64,000 nucleotides of DNA from Earliella scabrosa (taxonomy: Eukaryota > Basidiomycota > Agaricomycetes > Polyporales > Polyporaceae). A program made the position numbers and the translations under genes. Each line of letters starts with the position of its first letter. Positions within the stretch are counted from its first letter, which is position 1. Location: positions 186,001 through 250,000 of the forward strand of contig JABYQQ010000029.1 of the NCBI GenBank assembly GCA_022605405.1, in the 5' to 3' direction. Of this stretch, positions 56,180 through 64,000 are shown one piece after another. Below the pieces are notes generated by a model, which worked only from the letters and a program-made list of their open reading frames with translations, ran no database searches and had not been told where the DNA came from.

Positions 56180-56461
56180 GCTAGGTAGGCCGAAAGCTGG
56201 GGGTGGTGATGGTTAGTTCGGAAGTAAGAGTAGTTACCTAAAATATGTTCATCCTTGTAGTAGCTCGCGTTCAAACTCCGACGGCGGTAAGTATCAGCTG
56301 AGCGCCTACTGCCCCAGGATCTCTTGAACTCACAGAAGGCGAGTCTCCACGTATACCAGAGACTATATGTTGACGTGGCTGATCCTGGCTGATTCTTAAG
56401 AGTAGGTGAGCTGATGGCGCAGGCTCTGAGACTAGGGGCTTGCGACTCCGAAGTATGTGCC

Positions 56462-56499
56462 ACGATGGTCCTATGCACAAACGATGGTCCTATGCACAA
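56462..56499. repeat. 19-bp perfect tandem duplication
   Basis: acgatggtcctatgcacaa at 56462-56480 is repeated at 56481-56499. Confidence 0.95.
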
Positions 56500-57257
56500 A
56501 CCCTGGCAGAGTCGGGATGAAAGCGCAAGATCCTCACAATCTAGCACGCTATATTATTGGACTAGTAATTTGCCACAGTCACATACATGCCTCCGGAACC
56601 GGGTCATCGATGCTCTGTCGCTGTCTTACAGGTTGAGGTAAGCCCTGTGGTGAACGGTTGCTGACGTGGCACCAGATGATACACGCTGATGTTGAATATT
56701 GGACATATCTGAATCCCCCTCATGTCGCTACTCTCAAGAAGACAGTCTGAACAGTCTTCTAGACGTGTGTCGCCTGTAGGTACCATGCCGGTCGGCGGTC
56801 GGCAGCTCTGAAAGACTCGATCGATGTTATTCCGGTGTTGTGGCACATCGTCCGCACCTCGTCAAACGCCACTTATTACGGTGAACATTCAAGACTAGAA
56901 CAACGATATCTTCGTCAGCGTGCAGTACTTGCAACTTGCAAGAATGAGCAAAAATGAGATACCACCCGCGCCCTGTCCGAAGAGATTCAGGCATGGAATG
57001 TGTGACATGCCATAGAAGGAAGGCCACGTTTTGTTGGCGTCACACCGGAAGTCGTTTTGGACTCGACCAAGTCGACAGAACACCCTGCACTGGCCCTGCA
57101 GATCGTCTTGTGTTGTGGCCCCGCTCGAGCTTCTGGTGCAAAGAAGTCGAGTGATCCCTGCTCACTTCCGAAGCTTCTTCTATCTTACTAGCGTAATCGG
57201 GTTGCCGCGCTTGCTTGCGATCCCTCGACGTACTAGAGCCAACGACACGATGGATCT

Positions 57258-57821
57258 GTGGAGATGTTCACGACGCAAGATGTCCGATACTCAGCTTCGC
57301 CTTCATCGACCACGCTCTGGTACCTCCAAGAACACGACGATCCTACATACAAGGCTTCACCCTCCCTTCCGTCCTCCGACTCCGAGGTCGAGCGTTCCGT
57401 CCCCTCGATCAAGTTCAACTCCGGAGTTGATCAGCTGGCCCACATATGGCCACACCAGCCTCGCGTTTTTGCAATACCGTGTGCGCTCCCCTGGTCGTTT
57501 CTCATGCACGATGCGCGTACGACCAAGCGCGGACCCGCTGCTCACATTTGCGCGACGCGCGGGGGCGGCGATTGGTCGGCGCACAGCCAGACCGGGCCCG
57601 GATGTCGGGCCGGATACCTTATACGGTCATTTGATGCATTCTCCTCAACCGCGCTTGTGGAGGGTCGAACTGGAGACGATGTGTCTGGGCAGCCCTATGA
57701 CCAGCCGCGGTCCGCATATCTGCATACTGAAACTGACACTCGCCGCCGGGGTATAAAGGCATGTGGGACTGCTGTTGGAGAGACACCAAGCCGCCCCACT
57801 GCACCGCGCGCTCAGCTCTGA
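57258..57821 (+). CDS. Weak hypothetical open frame
   Basis: A 187-residue frame (MEMFTTQDVRYSASPSSTTL...). Its first 65 codons look protein-like, but the rest does not, it overlaps the MIOX TATA box, and another long frame covers the same DNA. No family recognised; probably not a gene. Confidence 0.2.
   Translation: MEMFTTQDVRYSASPSSTTLWYLQEHDDPTYKASPSLPSSDSEVERSVPSIKFNSGVDQLAHIWPHQPRVFAIPCALPWSFLMHDARTTKRGPAAHICATRGGGDWSAHSQTGPGCRAGYLIRSFDAFSSTALVEGRTGDDVSGQPYDQPRSAYLHTETDTRRRGIKACGTAVGETPSRPTAPRAQL
57752..57757 (+). promoter_or_regulatory. Candidate TATA box of myo-inositol oxygenase
   Basis: TATAAA 193 bp upstream of the ATG at 57945; the following leader is C/A-rich with CCACC repeats up to the start. 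Confidence 0.5.
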
Positions 57822-57944
57822 CATAAGCCTTCTCCCTGGCGACAACAGCAATTTTACAACAGCACACCCTCAACCCATATAACCTCGCGTCTAATCTGCC
57901 CCTCCGAAACACTTCTCCACTACCCACCTCTATACCTACCCACC

Positions 57945-59286
57945 ATGCACCTCACAAACGACGGACGCGCTCTTGACACGATCTCCGACGCGGTTGATGA
58001 AGGTACGTCATGGCACATGTCTCGCGTCCAAGCAGGCTGACCGTGCACCACAGTGAACAAGCTCAAGGGGCAGGTTCCCAGATGGGACGAGGCGTCCAAG
58101 TTTGACGCGGCCAAAGACAAGGCCACGTTCCGCAAGTACGAAGAGGCGTGCGACCGTGTCAAGAACTTCTATCGCGAGCAGCACGGTGCGTTCTCGCCCT
58201 CGACGCGGAATAGGGCGTTGCCGCCTCGCTCGCTCACACTTGGACTTCTGTGCCTTGTGGCGCGTAGAGAAGCAAACTTTCGACTTTAATGTACGCGTGC
58301 GGGTAGAGTTCAAGAAGACCGTACACGCGCGAATGGGTGCGTGAACGCTACTGCGCGTGCTGCCTGCGCTCGCTCGCGGAGTTGCATCTGACTTGTGCCC
58401 TGTTCCCAAGGTATCTGGGAAGCGATCGAGAAGCTCAACACTCTTGTCGACGACTCGGACCCCGACGTGAGCACTACTTCTTTGTGCTCCACTTCATGTG
58501 CGCGTTCATGGCGCTGACCACGCCGCCCAGACCGACCTCTCTCAGATCGAGCACCTTCTGCAGACTGCGGAGGCTATCCGCAGAGACGGCAAGCCCGAAT
58601 GGATGCAGGTCGCCGGTCTTGTGCACGATCTCGGCAAGCTTCTCTACTTCTTCGGCTCAGAGTGAGCGTCTTCTGCGCTTCATAGTGTTATAGGGCATCG
58701 CTCACTAACTGCGGCGTGCGTGCAGGGGCCAGTGGGACGTAGTCGGGGTACGTGATTTCCAAATAAGGGTATCGCAACGCGCGTTGACTTGCGCCTCGAA
58801 CAGGACACGTTTGTAGTCGGATGCAAGTTCTCGGACAAGATCATCTATCCCGACACCTTCGCGGGCAACCCAGACTCAAAGGACCCTGTCTACTCCACCG
58901 AGTACGGCGTCTACACGCCTCACTGCGGACTTGAGAACGTGATGCTCTCGTGGGGACACGACGAGGTGCGTCTCGTCCCATGTACCCCCTGCCCTTCGTG
59001 CGCTGACGCCCTTGGCTAGTACCTCTACCACGTACTGAAGAAGCAGAGCTCGCTCCCGATGGACGCGCTCTACATGATTCGCTACCACAGCTTCTACCCG
59101 TGGCACCGCGAGGGCGCGTACTCGCACCTCACGAACGCCGAGGACGAGCGCGCGCTCGAGGCCGTGCGCGCGTTCAACCCGTACGACCTGTACAGCAAGA
59201 GCGACGAACCGGTCGACGTCGAAAAGGTTAAGCCATACTACCAGGGCCTCATCGCCAAGTTCTTCCCAGACGTTATCGAGTGGTAA
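57945..59286 (+). CDS. MIOX: myo-Inositol oxygenase
   Basis: Di-iron enzyme converting myo-inositol and O2 to D-glucuronate in the cytosol. Exons 57945-58002, 58054-58185, 58268-58336, 58411-58466, 58531-58661, 58726-58747, 58804-58965 and 59020-59286 give 298 residues (animal enzymes about 285). All six metal ligands are identifiable: His in [12 protein letters not shown], His-Asp in [12 protein letters not shown], His in LSWGHDEYLYHVL, His in [11 protein letters not shown], Asp in [10 protein letters not shown] 22-nt exon 6 encodes GQWDVVG. The C-terminal FFPDVIEW is typical. Start is fixed by exon 1 ([19 protein letters not shown]). Confidence 0.96.
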
Positions 59287-59530
59287 CTGGCTTCTCTCGC
59301 TCGCCCGCTGGCTCTGTCCCCGTTTCCATACCCGGTTCTCGATCCCGCCCTCCTAGTTGATAATGTGTAGCATAGGTATTCCGTGCCGTGGACGTTCATG
59401 AACTTTTGATAGGTAGTAATCAGCAACCAAGCTCTGGCAGTAGTTCGATGATTGTAGGAACCTAATTGACATATTTGCGTCTCGAAACTGCAAAACACCG
59501 TTCGCATATCTTCGCCATATCGGCCGTCCT

Positions 59531-61812
59531 TCAACACGGATCTTGATCAGTGCTATCGGGAATCTATCCACACAGAGACATCAAGTCAGCCCGTGCACTT
59601 GGTGGTGTATAATGTTTGACTGACCACTCCATCACGGAAGTACTCCTTCATGATATCGACGCTACACTGGTCGTGATACCATACCAGATCCTGAGAAAGA
59701 GTCAATAGTCTGTTGGAGAACGCTTTCGACGCGTGGAGCTCACCCCGTAAGGCAGGTTACTGACGATGTTGGCACCTGGCCAGGCCTGACGAGCCCCGGA
59801 CTCCGACACTGAGTAATACGTCCAGTAGTCCTTCTTGCGCATGAGAATTAGGACCTTCTGGCCCAAGTCAACATCGTATGGAGGGTGCACAGAGATGCGC
59901 TCTTGAGCTCGGATCGGCCAGAGGTGGCAGAGGTAGCGCAAGGGAGGGAAAGCCCTCGATGCTGCCACATGACAAATGAGCGAAACAGAAAGCACTGGCA
60001 GCAGTGGAACAAAATGAATGCCTACTCAGTATCGGGGCGCTCTCGAGATTGTCGACTATGAGTGCCTCAACCTCTTCGTCGTGCATTCGCTCGGCGTCCA
60101 CGCCCGGATCATCCAGACGATCTCCACATACGAGAGGCATCCCGCCGAGTTCCAAGTCATAGTCCTGCCCAAATCTCCCTAACGTCCTTGGTCCCTCGTG
60201 GCGTAAGAACACCAGAGACCAGGATCCGCTTCTCATGAGTTCTAACCAGGCATTGAAGTGCTCTCTGTCGGCATCGCGACTATATTGCATGTCAAGGCTG
60301 TTTCTGTCATCGCAGTCGCTCCCATGAGTACATAATGTCCCGTGACGAATGAATACCCGGAGACATACCTCCACCCGGATATTTCGGTATTCATCGTCTA
60401 CTCGATGAGATATTCAGCAGGAGTTCTCAGCAAGGATACCGGAACAAGCGTATGACACTGACGACGACTGTGTGCTTGAAGCTTCCCATGTCTAGGTCTC
60501 GGTGCCCACTTGCTACTGCGAATCCTGTCGTTGTTCCCGCAAACATCTCTGTCTCGTGGAATGCGAGCGAGTTGTTCAACGCCGCAACGTCGTCGAGCCA
60601 TCGCTGCATGGATGCCAGTATATCATCGAAGTCAACGCTCGGGAATGCTGCAGTGGTACATATGACACGGACATGTAAACTCGCCGTCTCCATCAGAGTG
60701 ATGGGATCCACGGGATCGTCCATGACGATTCTCCCTACACGCTGTCGTATTGCGGTCAGTGCTCCTTTGGCGTACGTCAGATGATGGGGTGTACCTCAGG
60801 AAACACTAGAAAGATCATTCACGTTAGATAGACAAGTAGCAAATCATTTGTGTGCGACATACTCTTCATGAGGTAGCTAGCAACTACGCTCCCGTGAGCT
60901 TCGGTCCACAAGTTGATCGGAGCGTCAGGCCCGTCGAAGACGTCTGCCATGGCTACGAGATCGCGAACGGTGGCGGCGGTTCCGACGTGCTTGAGCAAGG
61001 CAGGGTTCATCTTGTCGAGGCAGTGCTTGATCAACTCTTCCTGCGCGCGCAGGAACATCCGGACGTCTTCTGGCCCTTGGAGATCTGACCATGTCACCGT
61101 GCCGTCCTCGATCCACTCGGGTTCATAGACAAGCTTCTGTCGGAACGTGCGCTTGTAGAACTTCGTTCTCTCCGGCGCGTTCTCGAAGCATTTGGTGGTT
61201 CTGGACATGAAGAAAAGGATTCACCTGGGTTTCGACGATGAGACAAGTGGGGAGAGAACATACAGTCCAGTGAGATTTCGATCGCGAGGCGTCCAGTATA
61301 CAAGGTCATAATCATCTCCGAATACACCATTGGGGAGCTCGTCGTACATGCTCCCGGTGCTGTCGTTCGCGAATAGATTGGCTATCAACTTCAGCTCCCT
61401 GCCCAAGTATGACAGCCCTGCCAGATCGAGTCAATAGCGAGTCACCATCAATCGGCCCGAGTGCACATGCGCATAGCGTACCTCCGTGCATGAAAATCGT
61501 GCCTCTGCGTTCCGAGGCATTGTGGGAGATTCGCCGGTAGATGTTCAGGCCAGTGCTGCCGAGATTGGGATCATGCCAATCTATAGGTACCTCCAGGACG
61601 CCGCATTCGAAACCAGTCTCATCTGGAGGACATTTGATCACTGAATAGTTGTATTTCTGTGGACCTTGTTCGACCGGGACCTTGGTAGGCATAGAACGGG
61701 GTCAGAACTGAGAGGTAATTGTAGTACTCGACACCCTTACCTGGGATTCTTCTGCCGTGCACGCCCCAGCAGCACTCAGGACAACCGACACGGCACCTAG
61801 AAAGAAAAACAT
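59531..61812 (-). CDS. Secreted TAP-like alpha/beta-hydrolase homologue lacking the Ser nucleophile (copy A)
   Basis: Exons 61741-61812, 61482-61680, 61264-61417, 60863-61200, 60795-60805 (11 nt), 60673-60741, 60463-60603, 60369-60397 (29 nt), 60026-60303, 59744-59961, 59625-59690 and 59531-59563 give 535 residues. Signal peptide MFFFLGAVSVVLSAAGACTA. Fold marks: FECGVLEVPIDWHDP, oxyanion-type IFMHGG, and the post-elbow KMFPERVGRIVMDDPVDP. The nucleophile elbow, usually WGxSYGT, reads LWTEAHGSVVASYL (residues 239-252), so the Ser position is Ala243. Asp475 (RKKDYWTYY) and His509 (VWYHDQCSVD) are kept. Family members are secreted peptidases or esterases; this one may be a pseudoenzyme. Exon sizes match copy B nearly base for base. 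The 60604-60672 intron is 69 bp and could be read through; copy B supports splicing. Confidence 0.85.
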
Positions 61813-62310
61813 AGCGTGCGAGGGATGATGGTGAGCGAAACTAGGAGACTTTATAGTGATATCTAGCGCTGGTATCATCGCGCCCGCTGCCAGATCAAAT
61901 TCTGTACGACGACGTTCTACGACGTTGAGCGTTAACGGTTGTGCCACGTACGCGTGAGACTGGAGAGGCAAACCGTACTTGAGGGCTACGTCGCGACCGT
62001 AGCCCTCGAGAGGCATCGTGGAGCAAACCCCGAGCAGTTCGCATTGCGTGAAATGGTCTGGTCCCAATGAACGTATCCAAGACGGTTCTGCAGGCTTCTT
62101 GAGTGCGCCTTCGGCCTGAGACCAAGTCAGTATGCCCGGATTCAATTCAGGTGTGGAATCGCTGATGAGTCATCCGGAACTTTATCACAAATACATAGAA
62201 GGCTCAAGCGCACCGCGCATCTAAGTGGCAGGCAGCAGATGACCACTCGACCACATTGACATTTGTCACGTAATGAGCGATGGGACTCCGAGGGAACATC
62301 AAAGATGCTG
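61813..62310. other. Intergenic between TAP-like copies
   Basis: 498 bp from the start of copy A to the stop of copy B, both minus strand; contains the copy A promoter. No other feature. Confidence 0.65.
61850..61855 (-). promoter_or_regulatory. TATA box of TAP-like copy A
   Basis: TATAAA on the minus strand 38 bp upstream of the ATG at 61812. Confidence 0.6.
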
Positions 62311-64000
62311 CTACATCTGAACGTCCGTCTCGTGCCTCGCACACGGACTGGTATTACCGGGAATCTATTCTCGAAGGTAAATCCATGTACCCATGATTCC
62401 AACGAGCAACATACCGTTCCGTCATGGAAGAAATTCTTGATGATGTCGACGCTGCACCGGTCGTGATTCCATATCAGATCCTTCAGGAAGAGTCAGTATG
62501 TAGATGTAGCCTGTCGTCATGCGTGAAGATAGTAGAACTCACCCCGTATGGCAGGTCGCTGATGACATTGACATCCGGCCAAACCTGACGAGCCTCGGAC
62601 TCGGATGCGGAATAGTACGTCCAGTAGTCCTTCTTGTGCATGAGAATCAGCACGTTCTGACTCGTGTCTACGTCGTATGGGGGCCGCAAAGAGATGCGTT
62701 CTTCAGCCCTGATCGGCCATAGGTGGCAAAGGTAGCGCACCGGAGGGAAAGCCGCCGCCGCTATCACAACGCCAGTCAGCACTCAAGCGATACAATACAC
62801 GGGAGACCATACGCACTCAACAACGGCGCGCTCCCCAAGTTGTCGATGATGAGCGTCTCCGCATCTTCCTTCACCCGTGTCTCGTCTGTGTCCTGGCCAT
62901 CCAGACTATCGCCACATACGAGCGGCATGCCGTCAAGGTCCACGTCTCCCCAATTGCCCTGTCTCCACGAGTTCCCTGCGCTCTGTTGGCGGAACTCGAA
63001 GAACCAAATCGACGGATCTTTTGTTGGATCAAACTGGGCATCAAAGCACTCTCGGTCAGCATCCATGGCGAATTGTACGTCGAAGCTATTCCTGCATAAA
63101 GGTTTGCAATCAATTAGCGCATTCAGTTCTGTAGGTGACTGAACGTGTACGCCGTACTTCCAGCCATTCAATTTGTCGTTCATTTGCTACGTGGTGAGAT
63201 GAGGATCAATTCCAGTGGGAAGATGGGCTGGACACTGACCCTCGCAGTCCCCTTGAACATAGCATGATCTACCGCTTGGTCCCCGCTGGCGACCCCGAAA
63301 CCATGCGTAACCCCGGCGAGCATTTCCTTCTCGTGGATAGCGAGCGAGTTGTTTACAGTGGCTATGTCCTTGAGCCATCGCTGTACAATCGTCAGGTTTT
63401 CGGAGATCGAACGTATGGGCAGTGTCAAGCACCTGATGACTGGGGATTTCGTTCAAAGTAGCCGGATCAACAGGGTCGTCCATGAGAATTCTTCCAACGC
63501 GCTAGAAAATTGCCGTCAGCGTCACGCTATCAAGCAGGATGTCTCCACGAACCTTGGGGAACACTGCGGCGGACATCGTGAGCTCAGCGCAGTGGAAGTG
63601 GGGTTGTACTGTGACATACTCTTCATGAGGTAACTCGCTACTACGCTTCCGTGCGCCTCGGTCCAAAGATTGATCAGAGCGCCAGGACGCTCGAAGACAT
63701 CTGCCATAGCTACGAGGTCGCGCACAGTGGACGCGGTTCCGACGTACTTGAACAGCGCGGGCCCCATCTTCTTCATGCAGTGCGCGATCATCATCTCCTG
63801 CGCCCGTAGGAACATCCGGACGTCTTCTGCGTTCTGCAACGTGGGCCACGTAATTGTCCCATCTTCGACCCACTCCAGCTCATAGGAAAGTTCCATGCGG
63901 AACGTGCGCTTGTAGAAGCTGGTTCTTTCGGGAGTGCTTTTGAAGCATTGCGCAGTACTGCACGCGCACCTGTCAGAGTGAACGAAATCATCAGATAGAG
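62311..64000 (-). CDS. TAP-like alpha/beta-hydrolase homologue, copy B (5' end beyond window)
   Basis: Exons found: 63620-63957, 63553-63563 (11 nt), 63433-63501, 63240-63380, 63158-63186 (29 nt), 62817-63091, 62543-62760, 62415-62480 and 62311-62364. The first three coding exons expected from copy A lie past the right edge; the intron upstream of 63957 continues to 64000. The elbow again reads LWTEAHGSVVASYLMK with Ala instead of Ser. The Asp (HKKDYWTYYSA) and His (IWNHDRCSVDII) positions are kept. Ends in a short variable tail (IPGNTSPCARHETDVQM). An apparent frameshift at about 63400 is resolved by a 52-bp intron (63381-63432) with branch-like ctgac before its AG. Tandem duplicate of copy A. 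Confidence 0.82.

Larger units (their letters stand above)
56180..57944. other. Divergent intergenic region upstream of MIOX
   Basis: About 1.8 kb. Holds a 19-bp tandem duplication (56462-56499), a weak hypothetical frame (57258-57821) and the MIOX TATA box. Longer frames near 57031-57756 overlap in another register and are not supported. Confidence 0.55.

Noticed and set aside
57031..57756. 241-codon frame upstream of myo-inositol oxygenase
   Set aside because: Arg/Pro/Ser-rich composition typical of a wrong frame, overlapping another frame and the TATA box.
58291..58306. Possible intron after QTFDFN in myo-inositol oxygenase
   Set aside because: It would be 16 nt, too short; reading through gives [16 protein letters not shown] in frame.
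63381..63432. Apparent frameshift in TAP-like copy B
   Set aside because: A 52-bp GT-AG intron with a branch-like ctgac joins SHQ to RWLKDIATVNNS in phase, at the same place as an intron in copy A.

Overview
The window looks like genomic DNA of a filamentous basidiomycete, most likely a wood- or litter-decay Agaricomycete. It is about 55-60% GC, nearly every gene is cut by many 50-70 bp introns with GT(A/G)(C/A)GT donors, and the gene content is typically agaricomycete: an F-box gene family, an aryl-alcohol-oxidase-like GMC flavoenzyme, DUF1996/WSC secreted proteins, a HET-domain protein and an HMG-box regulator. All gene models were spliced by hand: exons were joined where donor, acceptor, reading phase and family conservation agreed. 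They have not been tested against transcripts.

Left part (1-18 kb): the N-terminal part of UDP-glucose:glycoprotein glucosyltransferase runs off the left edge (-). Two tandem GT1 UDP-glycosyltransferases follow (+; 2.6-4.3 and 5.3-7.0 kb), the first with two in-frame losses. Then come a divergent F-box gene with a frameshift in a G8 run (-; 7.3-8.9), a degenerate acidic reading frame (9.6-10.3), a GMC oxidoreductase (-; 10.4-12.5), and two more F-box genes (-; 13.1-15.1 frameshifted, 15.6-17.5 intact).

Middle part (18-46 kb): a DUF1996 + three-WSC secreted protein (-; 18.4-21.3); a 3.1 kb gene-poor stretch holding a 353-bp hAT-like MITE with 31-bp perfect terminal inverted repeats and an 8-bp target duplication; a PYP1-type HAD phosphatase (-; 24.4-25.8); three tandem F-box genes (+; 26.7-33.4); an aldo-keto reductase (-; 33.9-35.3); a 19-exon DHTKD1-type 2-oxoadipate/2-oxoglutarate dehydrogenase E1 (+; 35.9-40.2); a second DUF1996 protein with one WSC domain (+; 41.1-43.3); and a HET-domain protein (-; 43.5-45.5).

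Right part (46-64 kb): cytosolic arginyl-tRNA synthetase with a 752-bp first intron (-; 46.4-49.2), a 3.2 kb gene-free stretch, an HMG-box transcription factor (+; 52.4-54.3), a metallophosphoesterase (-; 55.2-56.2), myo-inositol oxygenase (+; 57.9-59.3), and two tandem TAP-like alpha/beta-hydrolase paralogues (-; 59.5-61.8, and 62.3 to the right edge). Both paralogues have Ala where the family has its Ser nucleophile.

The genes do not form one pathway. Housekeeping genes (UGGT, ArgRS, DHTKD1, MIOX, AKR, phosphatases) are interleaved with locally duplicated accessory families (GT1 x2, F-box x6, WSC x2, TAP-like x2). The most distinctive signals are the F-box family (shared N-terminal module, 22-25 nt second exon, C-terminal GADWPTW signature, GC-AG introns in three members), the serine-less hydrolase pair, the 6-nt microexon completing the thiamine-diphosphate motif of DHTKD1, and the MITE.
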